A stretch of DNA of 64,000 bases from Clostridia bacterium (GTDB lineage: Bacteria > Bacillota > Clostridia > Peptostreptococcales > Acidaminobacteraceae): NCBI GenBank assembly GCA_016937975.1, contig JAFGVN010000073.1, positions 1 to 64,000 on the forward strand, read 5' to 3'. A program made the translations under genes and the position numbers. The notes below the pieces were generated by a model. The model was given only the letters and a program-made list of their open reading frames with translations. It was not told where the DNA came from and searched no databases. Shown in pieces: positions 8,434 to 19,428 of this stretch (position 1 is the stretch's first letter; each line of letters opens with the position of its first letter).

Positions 8434-10122
8434 ATGAAAGGAATCGGTGCTTCACCTGGATATGGCTTAGGTCCAATATTGATAAAAGAGGATTTTGTTG
8501 AGCCTATAAAATCAACTGTAGAAGATGTTGAGAAAGCCTTGTCATTATTTGATGCAGCTGTTTTGCAAGCAGAAAAAGAAATCGAAGTGATTAAACATCA
8601 CACCATTGAAAAAATGGGTGAATCTGAGGGTGAAATATTTGTAGCCCACTTGATGATGTTAAAAGATCCTGAGATGCAAAATCAAATTAAAGACAAAATA
8701 AAAAAAGAACAGTATACACCAGAATATGCAACCTTAGAAGTTAGAGATGCCTTTATAGCCATTTTTGAAAGTATGAACAACGCCTATATGCGTGAACGTA
8801 TGGCAGATGTAAAAGATGTTTGTAATCGATTAATGCGTATTTTAATGGACGTAAGAACTTTGGATATGTCTTTAATTGATGAACCTGTCATATTAATAGC
8901 CCACGATTTGACACCATCAGATACTGCCATGATTACAAAAGACAAAGTGGTAGGGTTTATCACTGAAATTGGTGGAAAAACCTCACATTCAGCTATTATG
9001 GCACGGACAATGGAAATTCCAGCCATTGTTGGTGTAGGTGCCTTTATGGATGCACTTAAAGGAGATGAATTTATTGGGTTTGATGGAGAAACTGGTGAAA
9101 TATTTATTAATCCATCGGAATCCATTATTCGTGAGTATGAGTATTTGAAATTGGAAGCTGACAAAAAACGTCAAGCTTTAAAGGAAATGATTAACCAGCC
9201 TTCAGTGACAAAAGATGGACATGAGGTTGAAATCGGCTGTAATATTGGTCAACCCAATGATGTGGATTTTGTTCTCGCCAATGATGGAGAAGGTATCGGA
9301 CTTTTTAGAAGTGAGTTTTTATATATGGATAGAAATTCAAGTCCTACAGAAGAAGAGCAATATGAAGCTTACAAATCTGTTTTGTTGGCTATGGGTGAGA
9401 AACCTGTTGTCATAAGAACTCTTGACGTCGGTGGCGATAAGCAAATTCCATATTTGGACTTTCCAAAAGAAGAAAATCCTTTCTTGGGTTATCGTGCTAT
9501 TCGCTATTGTTTAGACCATGAAGAACTATTCAAAACCCAACTTCGTGCACTGATAAGAGCAAGTGTTCACGGCAATTTAAAAATTATGTTTCCAATGATT
9601 TCTAATATAAGAGAAATCAGAAGCACTAAAGAATGGATTAACGAAGTAAAAGTCGAATTATCTGAAAAAAATATACCTTATAAAGATTTTGAAATTGGTA
9701 TTATGATCGAAATTCCAGCTGCAGCCTTAATATCAGATCAATTGGCTAAAGAAGTAGATTTCTTCTCCATTGGAACAAATGATTTGATTCAATACACAAC
9801 CGCTGTGGATCGAATGAATCAGCAAATCGCAGATTTATATTCTCCCTATCATCCTGCACTCATTCGTCTTATAAAAATGGTAATAGACAATGGCCATGAA
9901 GCAGGGATCTGGGTTGGCATGTGTGGAGAAGTTGCAGGCAATGAAAAGCTAATTCCTTTGCTGTTGGCAATGGGATTGGATGAGTTTAGTATGAGTCCTT
10001 CATCTGTTTTGAAAGCGAGAAAGATTATACGTTCCTTAAATAGACGTGAAGTGATTTCCTTAGTCGAACCAGTTTTAAATGCTGAAGATGCTCATGAAGT
10101 CCTTGAAATATTAACACTTTAA
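8434..10122 (+). CDS. ptsI: Phosphoenolpyruvate-protein phosphotransferase (PTS Enzyme I)
   Basis: GGKTSHSAIMARTMEIPAIVG active-site His, GIGLFRSEFLYM, DVGGDKQIPYL, FSIGTNDLIQYTTAVDR; ATG at 8434. Confidence 0.93.
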   Translation: MKGIGASPGYGLGPILIKEDFVEPIKSTVEDVEKALSLFDAAVLQAEKEIEVIKHHTIEKMGESEGEIFVAHLMMLKDPEMQNQIKDKIKKEQYTPEYATLEVRDAFIAIFESMNNAYMRERMADVKDVCNRLMRILMDVRTLDMSLIDEPVILIAHDLTPSDTAMITKDKVVGFITEIGGKTSHSAIMARTMEIPAIVGVGAFMDALKGDEFIGFDGETGEIFINPSESIIREYEYLKLEADKKRQALKEMINQPSVTKDGHEVEIGCNIGQPNDVDFVLANDGEGIGLFRSEFLYMDRNSSPTEEEQYEAYKSVLLAMGEKPVVIRTLDVGGDKQIPYLDFPKEENPFLGYRAIRYCLDHEELFKTQLRALIRASVHGNLKIMFPMISNIREIRSTKEWINEVKVELSEKNIPYKDFEIGIMIEIPAAALISDQLAKEVDFFSIGTNDLIQYTTAVDRMNQQIADLYSPYHPALIRLIKMVIDNGHEAGIWVGMCGEVAGNEKLIPLLLAMGLDEFSMSPSSVLKARKIIRSLNRREVISLVEPVLNAEDAHEVLEILTL

Positions 10123-10186
10123 TTATAACAGTACCCCCTGTTATATGAATAGACCATTTACTACCCCCCATTTGTAAAAGCGTCTA

Positions 10187-10217
10187 AAAAAGCCCGGTTA
10201 TTCATAATCGGGTTTTC
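10187..10217. terminator. Bidirectional terminator between Enzyme I and UDG genes
   Basis: CCCGGTTAT/ATAATCGGG with A tract upstream and T tract downstream. Confidence 0.75.
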
Positions 10218-10219
10218 TA

Positions 10220-10939
10220 TTAGCCTAACCAATGAATCAAATGCCATGTTTTCCCAAAACATGTGGCTTTTAAGAAATCATCCTCATATTTATTGCTACA
10301 CATCATCGGATGTCTAGAAAGGTGATAATGTCCAGTTGTTATATGATTGAGATGACTTTGGGCTTCATTTCCCCAAAGGAACCAATGAATATCCGGATGA
10401 GACTTAGAAATATATTGGAGTAATACTTCTGAAAAATGTGCCCATATTTTTTTGTGGCTATTCGGTTTGTTGGCTTCACATGTAAAAGTTGTATTAAGAA
10501 ACAAAACCCCTTGTGCTTCTAATTGATCAAACCACATCCCATAGGATGCGATGGGAAACTCGCCATTTTCAATGGCTTTTTTTATTTGTGCGTAACTATA
10601 AATATTTTCATATGCAGTAATGTTCATATAGGTCTTATGAATTAAACGAACAATATTCTTCAAAGAAACTTGCTGGAATGGTTCTGTCCAACTTTGAATC
10701 TTATTGGTTTCAAAAGCTCTTCCTGTAGCAGCCCCTGGTGCAGGATAAACATCTTGTCCCAACCAAATGACTTTAACTTGATTTAAGTCAACTTCTAAAA
10801 ATCTTAAGGTCACGTCATGGTGAATAGGATTAAAGGGTTCCACTAATTTTGATTCAATAATTTCTAGTTCTCTTTGTATTTCGTCAGTTAAAAAATTTTC
10901 CCAACTGTGGTGGATTTTTTGAGGTAATAACATAGGCAC
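10220..10939 (-). CDS. ung: Divergent family 1 uracil-DNA glycosylase
   Basis: VIWLGQDVYPAPGAATGRAF, VLFLNTTFTCEANKPNSH, WFLWGNEAQ, SRHPMMCSN align with family 1 UDG motifs. Confidence 0.78.
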   Translation of the reverse strand: MPMLLPQKIHHSWENFLTDEIQRELEIIESKLVEPFNPIHHDVTLRFLEVDLNQVKVIWLGQDVYPAPGAATGRAFETNKIQSWTEPFQQVSLKNIVRLIHKTYMNITAYENIYSYAQIKKAIENGEFPIASYGMWFDQLEAQGVLFLNTTFTCEANKPNSHKKIWAHFSEVLLQYISKSHPDIHWFLWGNEAQSHLNHITTGHYHLSRHPMMCSNKYEDDFLKATCFGKTWHLIHWLG

Positions 10940-11027
10940 TCCTTTTTTTATATTGTATCATTCATTCCAAGAAGGCTAAAGCAATCTAAAACATTTCGTG
11001 ATAAAATGATGAATGAGGAGTGATGGT

Positions 11028-11366
11028 ATGAAAGAATTCACAAGAAAAGCAATATGGATTATGCAACAGATTCCTGAAGGGAAAGTCATGACTTATGGAT
11101 CTGTTGCCAGATACGCAGGAAGTCCAAGAGGTGCCAGACAAATAAGCTGGATTTTAAGTAGTATGACAGAAAAGTATCATATTCCTTGGCAAAGGATTAT
11201 TAACAGCAAAGGTGAAATTGCCATCCAAGATGAACAAGGAAAATGGATGCAAAAGACCATGCTTGAAGAGGAAGGCGTCGTTGTCATTGGCTTTAGAATT
11301 GATTTGGATGTATTTCTTTGGGATACTACTCAAGTGGCATATGACATAAACAATAATGTTCAATAA
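11028..11366 (+). CDS. Alkyltransferase-like protein (ATL), MGMT-fold without catalytic Cys
   Basis: IPEGKVMTYGSVARYAG...RGARQIS, IPWQRIIN in place of PCHRVI. Confidence 0.85.
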   Translation: MKEFTRKAIWIMQQIPEGKVMTYGSVARYAGSPRGARQISWILSSMTEKYHIPWQRIINSKGEIAIQDEQGKWMQKTMLEEEGVVVIGFRIDLDVFLWDTTQVAYDINNNVQ

Positions 11367-11509
11367 TCAAAAGTTTACAAAAAAAACAGTATGATTGTGA
11401 CTTTTTTTGTAGTTTTTTTAAATGAATTTTAATCACAAATTAATTTTATTTTACAAAAAAATGATATAATATAGGAATGTGGGTAAGCTACAGCATTATG
11501 GAGGACATT

Positions 11510-14500
11510 ATGAAAGAACCATTGAGTATAGGCATAGATGTAGGTTCGACGACTGTAAAATTTGTTGTATTGGATGACGACCATACCATAATCCATAAAG
11601 AGTATAATCGCCATTTTTCCGATATTAAAAACACTGTTGCAAAAATGTTTCACAATGCAAAAGGGTTAATACAAAATCGCATTGGAACCATTAATGTTAC
11701 CGGGTCAGCCGGTATGAACATTGCAACGAAATTAAATGCCACCTTTACACAGGAAGTTGTTGCGTGTACAAAAACAATTGAAACGACTGTACCAGAAGTG
11801 GATGTTGCCATAGAATTAGGTGGAGAAGACGCCAAAATTACATATTTGGGTGATGTATTAGAGCAAAGAATGAATGGTACCTGTGCTGGTGGTACAGGTG
11901 CTTTTGTAGACCAGATGGCTTCATTGCTTCAAACAGACGCATCGGGGTTAAATGAATTAGCAAAATCTTATAAGACGATTTATCCGATTGCATCTAGATG
12001 TGGTGTTTTTGCCAAAACAGATGTACAGCCCTTGTTAAATGAAGGGGCTAGAAAAGAAGATATTGCTGTGTCGGTTTTGCAAGCTGTTGTGAATCAAACC
12101 ATTGGTGGATTGGCACAAGGCAGACCTATTAAAGGTAAGATTGCCTTTTTAGGTGGCCCTTTATATTTTCTTTCAGAATTGAGACAAAGGTTTATTGAAA
12201 CCTTAGAATTAAAAGAAGAGGATATTATATTTCCAGACGATTCGCAATTTTTCGTCGCTATTGGAGCAGCTTTACTGTCTTCAAAGGAAACCCCTGCACC
12301 TCTTAGCTACTTGTTTGATCGATTAAATAAAATATATGCCATTGACGATCACAAGCAAGGTCTCTTACCGCCTTTATTTAAAGATGATTTTGAATATGAA
12401 AGCTTTAAACAAAGACATGAGAAAAATAAAGTTGGCAGAAAAGCCATGGATGAAGTTGCAGGTCCTGTTTATTTAGGTATTGATGCAGGTTCAACTACTA
12501 CGAAAGTAGTTTTAATTGATCATGAAAAAAATATACTTTTCTCTCACTACGGTTCCAATCAAGGAAAGCCATTAATTTCTACATTGGAAGCGTTGAAAGT
12601 CATGAAAAGTCAAATGCATGAAGGTTTATACATCGCTGGTTCATGTGTAACCGGTTATGGTGAGCATTTAATCAAGGAAGCCTTAAGAATTGACCACGGT
12701 GAAATTGAGACCGTTGCACACTATACTGCAGCAGAGCATTTTTTAAACGGCGTTGATTTTGTTTTAGACATTGGCGGCCAAGATATGAAAAGCTTAAAAA
12801 TCAATAATGGTGTTATTGAATCCATAATGCTAAATGAAGCATGTTCTTCTGGATGTGGCTCTTTTATTGAAACTTTTGCAAATTCATTGGATATGGGTGT
12901 TAAAGATTTCGCTATTCTAGGTTTGCAGGCAGAACATCCAGTAGATCTAGGCACACGATGTACTGTATTTATGAATTCAAAGGTAAAACAAGCACAAAAA
13001 GAAGGTGCAAGTGTAGCCGATATATCAGCAGGGATTTCATTATCTGTTATTAAAAATGCCCTTTACAAGGTTATTCGTATGAAAACACCTGAAGAACTTG
13101 GCGAAAAAATTGTTGTTCAAGGAGGTACATTTTATAACGAAGCCGTCTTAAGAGGTGTAGAAATTATTTTAGGGCGAGAAGTTGTAAGACCTGATATTTC
13201 AGGACTTATGGGTGCTTTTGGTTCAGCTTTAATCGCTAGAAATCTTGAGTTGGAAAAAACTGGTATGATGTGTTTGGATGAAATCGATGATTTCTCTGTG
13301 AAACATTCATTGAAAAGATGTGATTTGTGTGGCAACCATTGTTTGATGACCATTTCAAGCTTTTCCAATGGTAAAGAATTTTACTCTGGCAATCGTTGTG
13401 AACGTGGTGCAGGTATAGTTAAAAAGAAAAATCAGGCCCCTAATTTATATGAATATAAATACAATCGTTTATTTTCCTATAAACCCGTAAAGAATGCCCC
13501 TAAAGGTGTTATTGGTTTACCTCGTGTTTTAAATATGTATGAGGACTATCCTTTCTGGTTTACCTTCTTTACAGAACTTGGTTATGAAGTAAGATTGTCG
13601 GCTAGATCCTCTAAGAAAATTTTTGAAAAGGGATTGGAATCGATTCCTTCTGAGTCTGTTTGCTATCCTGGGAAACTGGTTCATGGTCATTTAGAAGATT
13701 TGTTGGATAAAGGGATAAAGAAAATTTTCTATCCTTCTATTCCATATAATATTAAGGAAGATCAGGGTGCCAACAATCATTACAATTGTCCAATTGTAAT
13801 TTCTTATCCTGAAACAATTTGGGCAAATTTAGAGCGTTTACATGCTGAGGATGTGATTTTCTATCATCCGTTTTTACCAATTGATGATGAGAAGAGAATG
13901 TACAAACGTCTTGTAGAAGAACTTGCAAATGAAAATCTGCTTAAAAAAGATATAAAAAGAGCCTTGAATATGGCTTATGAAGAGCTGCATCAATTTAAAA
14001 CAGATATCAAAGCAGAAACAGAAAAAACATTGAAGTACATTGAAGATCACCAAATAAAAGGTATTGTACTTGCTGGACGACCATATCATTTAGATAAAGA
14101 AATTAACCATGGTATTGATGAATTGATTCATAGTTATGGTTTTGCTATTCTTGTCGAGGATGGTTTTAGAGATATGCCAATAGAAAGACCTATTCGTGTT
14201 GTAGATCAATGGGTATATCATTCAAGGCTTTATAAAGCTGCTCGATTTGTTTCTACCCGTGATGATCTGGAATTGATTCAGTTAAATTCTTTTGGATGCG
14301 GTTTAGATGCCGTAACAACTGATCAGGTACAAGAAATTCTCCATCAGTACAATAAATTATATACAACCATAAAAATAGATGAAATCAATAATTTAGGTGC
14401 AGCAAGAATTCGTATAAGATCCTTAATTGCAGCGATTCATGATCGTGATAAATCAGGAATTCAAGCAAAAAAAGTGTTGCCTGACTATCGTCGCGTTGAA

Positions 14501-15754
14501 TTTACTAAGGAAATGAAATCAGAACATACTATTTTAATTCCACAAATGGCGCCAATCCATTTTCAGTTTCTTGAAGTAGCATTGAAGGAAGCCGGTTATA
14601 AGGCAGTTTTATTACCATCCGTTGATACCGGTGCTATAGATTCTGGCTTGAAAGTGGTTCACAATGATGCTTGTTATCCGACCATCATCACTGTTGGACA
14701 AGTGGTTGAAGCATTACAGTCAGGTAAATATGATTTGAATAACGTTTCCATTATGATGAGTCAAACTGGTGGCGGTTGTCGTGCTACAAACTATATTGCT
14801 TTTATAAGAAAAGCTCTAAGAGATTTAAATATGTCTCATATACCAGTTATTTCATTTGGTGTAGCAGGTGTGGAAAGTAATCCAGGATTCAAGTTATCAA
14901 TTCCTCTTTTAAAAATATTGGCTGACAGTGTTCTAATGGGTGATTTGCTTATGAGAATGCTCTTCAAGGTCAGACCCTATGAAATAGAAAAAGGTTCTGC
15001 CAATGCGTTATATGAGCAATGGGTGAGTAAGTTCCAAAATGCCATAAGAAATAAACAAAAGCTTAATGATATGATTGATGAAGTTGTTGAGGCTTTTGAT
15101 ACACTACCAATTGATGAAACCTTGGTGAAACCGAAAGTTGGTATTGTTGGTGAAATTCTAGTGAAGTTTCATCCAACGGCAAACAATGAAATTGTAGAGT
15201 TTTTGGAAGCGGAAGGTGCTGAAGCTGTGATGCCAGACCTGTTTGATTTCTTATTGTACACACAGTACAATAACATTTACAAATATGAAGAACTGTCTGG
15301 TTCCTTTAAGAGTATGGCAATTTCTAAAACAGCCATAATGGTTATGGAAGGTTTTAGAAAAGAAATGGTAAGAGCCTTAAAGGCATCAAAGCGTTTTACA
15401 CCACCATTACCAATTGATCGTTTGGCAGATAAGGCAAGACCTCATTTATCTATTGGAAATCAAACGGGTGAAGGATGGTTCTTAACAGCAGAAATGATCG
15501 AACTCATTGAATCTGGAGTAGACAATATTGCTTGTTTACAGCCTTTTGGTTGTCTACCGAACCACATAACTGGAAAAGGCATGATTAAGGTACTGAGACA
15601 AGCCTATCCAAAATCCAATATTGTTCCTGTAGATTATGATCCAGGAGCTTCTGAAGTGAATCAGCTTAATCGTATTAAATTAATGCTGTCAACTGCTTAT
15701 AAAAAATTGGAAGTTGCAGAAAAAGAAGAAAAAGTTGGTGAAAATGTAAATTAG
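11510..15754 (+). CDS. Giant 2-hydroxyacyl-CoA dehydratase activase/BcrAD-BadFG-type protein fused to dehydratase/DUF2229-like regions
   Basis: Two ASKHA repeats ([34 protein letters not shown]), [63 protein letters not shown]. Confidence 0.9.
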   Translation: MKEPLSIGIDVGSTTVKFVVLDDDHTIIHKEYNRHFSDIKNTVAKMFHNAKGLIQNRIGTINVTGSAGMNIATKLNATFTQEVVACTKTIETTVPEVDVAIELGGEDAKITYLGDVLEQRMNGTCAGGTGAFVDQMASLLQTDASGLNELAKSYKTIYPIASRCGVFAKTDVQPLLNEGARKEDIAVSVLQAVVNQTIGGLAQGRPIKGKIAFLGGPLYFLSELRQRFIETLELKEEDIIFPDDSQFFVAIGAALLSSKETPAPLSYLFDRLNKIYAIDDHKQGLLPPLFKDDFEYESFKQRHEKNKVGRKAMDEVAGPVYLGIDAGSTTTKVVLIDHEKNILFSHYGSNQGKPLISTLEALKVMKSQMHEGLYIAGSCVTGYGEHLIKEALRIDHGEIETVAHYTAAEHFLNGVDFVLDIGGQDMKSLKINNGVIESIMLNEACSSGCGSFIETFANSLDMGVKDFAILGLQAEHPVDLGTRCTVFMNSKVKQAQKEGASVADISAGISLSVIKNALYKVIRMKTPEELGEKIVVQGGTFYNEAVLRGVEIILGREVVRPDISGLMGAFGSALIARNLELEKTGMMCLDEIDDFSVKHSLKRCDLCGNHCLMTISSFSNGKEFYSGNRCERGAGIVKKKNQAPNLYEYKYNRLFSYKPVKNAPKGVIGLPRVLNMYEDYPFWFTFFTELGYEVRLSARSSKKIFEKGLESIPSESVCYPGKLVHGHLEDLLDKGIKKIFYPSIPYNIKEDQGANNHYNCPIVISYPETIWANLERLHAEDVIFYHPFLPIDDEKRMYKRLVEELANENLLKKDIKRALNMAYEELHQFKTDIKAETEKTLKYIEDHQIKGIVLAGRPYHLDKEINHGIDELIHSYGFAILVEDGFRDMPIERPIRVVDQWVYHSRLYKAARFVSTRDDLELIQLNSFGCGLDAVTTDQVQEILHQYNKLYTTIKIDEINNLGAARIRIRSLIAAIHDRDKSGIQAKKVLPDYRRVEFTKEMKSEHTILIPQMAPIHFQFLEVALKEAGYKAVLLPSVDTGAIDSGLKVVHNDACYPTIITVGQVVEALQSGKYDLNNVSIMMSQTGGGCRATNYIAFIRKALRDLNMSHIPVISFGVAGVESNPGFKLSIPLLKILADSVLMGDLLMRMLFKVRPYEIEKGSANALYEQWVSKFQNAIRNKQKLNDMIDEVVEAFDTLPIDETLVKPKVGIVGEILVKFHPTANNEIVEFLEAEGAEAVMPDLFDFLLYTQYNNIYKYEELSGSFKSMAISKTAIMVMEGFRKEMVRALKASKRFTPPLPIDRLADKARPHLSIGNQTGEGWFLTAEMIELIESGVDNIACLQPFGCLPNHITGKGMIKVLRQAYPKSNIVPVDYDPGASEVNQLNRIKLMLSTAYKKLEVAEKEEKVGENVN

Positions 15755-15778
15755 CTCAGGAATATCCTGAGCTTTTTT
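15753..15778 (+). terminator. Rho-independent terminator
   Basis: AGCTCAGGA-ATA-TCCTGAGCT plus T tract. Confidence 0.9.
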
Positions 15779-15860
15779 GTTTGCATTCCAATGCCAATAA
15801 TATTTGGAAGATTATTGTATTTCCTTCTGAAAAGGAGTACATTAAATGTGGAAGAAAGGA

Positions 15861-16121
15861 TCATCCCAGATAACGTCTGAAATGAAGTGCACGTTCATCC
15901 CAATCATCAGTTTGAGTGCCAGGAAGCGGTGAACCATTTGGCATCATATTCTTCGGAACAACGTCTTTTCCAAAAGTATTAGAGAGTTTTTTTCGTACAC
16001 AATCATTCATACGATTACCCTTACAATACATGGAAACAAAACCTTTTGCAGCTGTACTTCTTTCATATGCATCGCAACATGAAACAAAAGAACAATTGGC
16101 GAGTTTTTCGCATTCAGTCAT
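15861..16121 (-). CDS. Small cysteine-rich protein
   Basis: MTECEKLANCSFVSCCDAYERS...YCKGNRMNDCVRKK; RBS GAAAGGAG before ATG at 16121. Confidence 0.7.
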   Translation of the reverse strand: MTECEKLANCSFVSCCDAYERSTAAKGFVSMYCKGNRMNDCVRKKLSNTFGKDVVPKNMMPNGSPLPGTQTDDWDERALHFRRYLG

Positions 16122-16218
16122 ATTAGACTCCTTTCTCTTTATCACAACCTAATTTTTTCATACCCAAGATTTTTTTTTACAAACCAATAAAGTTAAATAA
16201 ATAACAAAAGGAGGTTCC

Positions 16219-17370
16219 ATGAATCAAGAAAGAGTATATTTAGATAATGGTGCAACATCTTATCCTAAAGCACCAGGTGTTTCGCAAATTATGGCGGACT
16301 ATATTTTACATAATGGCAGTAGTGTTTCTAGAGGAGCTTATCAATCTTCCTTAGATGCAAGTCGTGTTGTTTATGAGACTAGACAGTGGCTTTCTGAACT
16401 ATTTAATTTTGATTATACAGATCATGTTATTTTTACAAAGAATATTACTGAAAGTTTGAATGTAATTTTAAAAGGTTACCTAATGGCTTCAGACCATGTG
16501 ATTATCTCATCATTGGAACATAATGCCGTCATTCGTCCTTTAAATCGCATTGGTTGTGAAATTTCAATGGTGCCTTGTGATGCCTATGGTTATGCAATGA
16601 TCGAGGCAATAGAGCCTTTAATAAAAGACAATACAAAGATGATTATGATGATGCATGGTTCAAACGTATGTGGTAGTGTAAATGACTTGCTTTCAGTGGG
16701 AGAAATTGCACATAAGCATCACTTAAAATTCGTTGTAGATGCAGCGCAAACCGCAGGTGTTATACCTATAGATATGAAAGCGTATCATATTGATGCTTTA
16801 GCTTTTACTGGACATAAAAGTTTGTTAGGTCCAACTGGCGTAGGTGGCTTCTTAATATGTCCTGATTTTGCTAAATCAGTGATGCCATTAATAGAAGGTG
16901 GAACAGGTAGTGCTTCTGAATCAGAAACTCAACCGCATTTTATGCCGGATAAATTTGAATCCGGTACACCGAATGTTGTTGGAATTTTTGGTCTACATAA
17001 AGCATTGGAGTTTATCAAGGCTACAACACTTGAAAAGATTCACGCACATGAAATGGGATTGGTGGATTATTTCTTAAAGCATTTTAAGTCAGATGATGTA
17101 AGCATAATTGGTGCAAAAGATACTCGAAATAGAACAGCAGTTATTTCGTTGGATTTCAAAACCCTTGATAATGCTGTTGTCGCTTTTGAACTGGAAAAGT
17201 ATTATCATATAGCGACTCGCGTGGGAATTCATTGTGCACCACTTGCTCATAAAGCTTTGAATACCTTTCCAAATGGAACCGTTAGAGTCAGTTTTTCATA
17301 TTTTACAACCCTTGAGGAAGTGGATTATTTAATAACAGGTTTGAATGCCATCCTTAACAAGGAACGATAA
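16219..17370 (+). CDS. Cysteine desulfurase family PLP enzyme
   Basis: [55 protein letters not shown]. Confidence 0.9.
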   Translation: MNQERVYLDNGATSYPKAPGVSQIMADYILHNGSSVSRGAYQSSLDASRVVYETRQWLSELFNFDYTDHVIFTKNITESLNVILKGYLMASDHVIISSLEHNAVIRPLNRIGCEISMVPCDAYGYAMIEAIEPLIKDNTKMIMMMHGSNVCGSVNDLLSVGEIAHKHHLKFVVDAAQTAGVIPIDMKAYHIDALAFTGHKSLLGPTGVGGFLICPDFAKSVMPLIEGGTGSASESETQPHFMPDKFESGTPNVVGIFGLHKALEFIKATTLEKIHAHEMGLVDYFLKHFKSDDVSIIGAKDTRNRTAVISLDFKTLDNAVVAFELEKYYHIATRVGIHCAPLAHKALNTFPNGTVRVSFSYFTTLEEVDYLITGLNAILNKER

Positions 17371-17450
17371 GATTGGTTCATTGGATGGATCTTTACATTT
17401 AATGTGATAAATTGTTTTAGTTGGGTAAATATGTATTGCTGGGGGGGGTT

Positions 17451-19373
17451 ATGTTCAATTACAAACGCAAAATCAGTAATCATTTGATGACGAACATTAT
17501 CATTTTGCTTATCATTATGACTTTAATGGTAGGCTTTGTTGTGTTCAATTATACCCAAAAGGTGTTATCTGACGAGTTAGCTTCAAGGTTGGATACTGAA
17601 AATCAATTTGCAAAGCATCAAATTGAGAGTTTGTTTGAGGACACTTCATCTTATGTGAAGCAAATGACCTTTAATCCTAAAATCAAATCCTTTTTAACTC
17701 AAGTGGATACATTAGAAGAAGCCCAGGAACATCCAAATTTTCGAGATGTTGTTAATGCATTGAATGCCATTGAAAAAAGTAATGATCAAATTTTCTTGGT
17801 ATGGGTGGCAAATGAAACTGCAAACTTTTATGTTGATGACACAGGATATGTTTCAGGTCCAGAGTACGATGTTTTTATAAGACCATGGCATAAAGATGCC
17901 TTAAAGAATAATGTCATCAATTACACCGATCCTTATTTGGAATGGGAAACTAAACAGTATGTGATTTCATCTATTGCAACCTTAACAGAACCTGATGGCA
18001 GTCATTTTTTCTGTGTCGTGGATTTCGATTTAAGAACCATCCCTGATGTTGTTAATCAAATAAATGTTGGCAGTAAAGGGGAAGTGATGATTGTGGCTGA
18101 TGATGGTACTTTCATTTATCACCATAATCCGGAATATGTATTGAATCAACAAATTCAAAATATCTATCCAGACATATATGATTGGACCTTAGAACCACAT
18201 GATGGTATGGAAGTGATTAACCATGAAGATCAAGATTATTTTATTTTAAGTCAAGCCATTAATTATTCCAATTGGCATCTCATTACTATTGTGAATAAAA
18301 AGGAAGTGGAATCTGGCTTGAATAGATTCATGATGTACCTCATTGGTCTTATTGTTCTAATTGGTGCTATTGTGACCATTACCATTGTATTTATTATTAA
18401 AAATCGTTTGAAGCCAATTGATGCATTATCTGTTTATGGAGAACAAATCGCTAATGGAAAATTTGAGAGTTCACCGCCATATGAGTATGCTCAGTTAAAT
18501 GATGAAATGGGTAAAATGGCCAGATCTTTTGTGACCATCACAGAAGTTTTTGAACAAAAAAATAAAACCCTAGAGGAAATTGTAAGTTCACAATATGAAG
18601 AAATCAAACAACAATATCAATATATTATTGATAAAGAAAAAATTGCCTCATTGGGTGTTCTTGTAGCAGGTGTTGCTCATGAAATAAACACGCCATTGGG
18701 CAATGGCGTCACCAGCTCATCTTATATTCAAAATGAAGTAAAAAGGATGAAAGATCTTTTTGAGTCCAATAAATTATCTAAGAGTGAATTTGATAAAATA
18801 TTAAATTCTCTTACAGATGCATCAAGTTTATTGATGAACAATTTAGACCGTGCCAGTGAACTCGTGAAGCAATTTAAGTCCATTGCCATCAATCAGAATA
18901 TAGAATCCTTAAAATCCATAGAGTTAAAAGAAGAAATTGATAAAATTCTTACTTCTTTGAAACCAACAACAAGAAAGAATAATTTAGAGATCCTCAATGA
19001 AGTGGATTCAACAATTTTTATGGTGACCTATCCTGGTGCCATCTCTCAAGTCATAACAAATTTCATTATGAATTCCATGCATCATGGCTATGGTGACCAA
19101 GAAAAAGGAACCATCATTATACGTGCTGTACAGGATGGTCAATTGGTGAGGTTAACTTATCTAGATGATGGGAAAGGTATTCCACCAGAAATACTGGCTC
19201 ATGTCTTTGAACCTTTTTATACAACAAGAAGAAACAAAGATAATAGTGGTCTTGGCATGTATATCATCCATAATCTTGTCAATCAAACCTTAAGTGGCAC
19301 GATTGCTTGTGAAAGTAAAGTTGGGGAAGGCGTACGTTTTGATTTGACTTTGCCATTAGAGTTAAAAAAATAA
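17451..19373 (+). CDS. Membrane sensor histidine kinase with extracellular (Cache-like) sensor and HAMP
   Basis: N-terminal TM, HAMP after second TM, GVAHEINTPLGN H-box, NSMHHGYG, DDGKGIP, GLGMYIIHNLV. Confidence 0.85.
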   Translation: MFNYKRKISNHLMTNIIILLIIMTLMVGFVVFNYTQKVLSDELASRLDTENQFAKHQIESLFEDTSSYVKQMTFNPKIKSFLTQVDTLEEAQEHPNFRDVVNALNAIEKSNDQIFLVWVANETANFYVDDTGYVSGPEYDVFIRPWHKDALKNNVINYTDPYLEWETKQYVISSIATLTEPDGSHFFCVVDFDLRTIPDVVNQINVGSKGEVMIVADDGTFIYHHNPEYVLNQQIQNIYPDIYDWTLEPHDGMEVINHEDQDYFILSQAINYSNWHLITIVNKKEVESGLNRFMMYLIGLIVLIGAIVTITIVFIIKNRLKPIDALSVYGEQIANGKFESSPPYEYAQLNDEMGKMARSFVTITEVFEQKNKTLEEIVSSQYEEIKQQYQYIIDKEKIASLGVLVAGVAHEINTPLGNGVTSSSYIQNEVKRMKDLFESNKLSKSEFDKILNSLTDASSLLMNNLDRASELVKQFKSIAINQNIESLKSIELKEEIDKILTSLKPTTRKNNLEILNEVDSTIFMVTYPGAISQVITNFIMNSMHHGYGDQEKGTIIIRAVQDGQLVRLTYLDDGKGIPPEILAHVFEPFYTTRRNKDNSGLGMYIIHNLVNQTLSGTIACESKVGEGVRFDLTLPLELKK

Positions 19374-19397
19374 ATTGAAAATATTAAAGATAATGAT

Positions 19398-19428
19398 AAA
19401 AACACCAATTTTAAGTTGGTGTTTTTAT
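19398..19428. terminator. Bidirectional terminator between kinase and DUF2953 genes
   Basis: AAAAACACCAA-TTTTAAG-TTGGTGTTTTT. Confidence 0.8.

Noticed and set aside
8784-9164. 126-aa minus-strand ORF
   Set aside because: Antisense to Enzyme I; no RBS and no known motif
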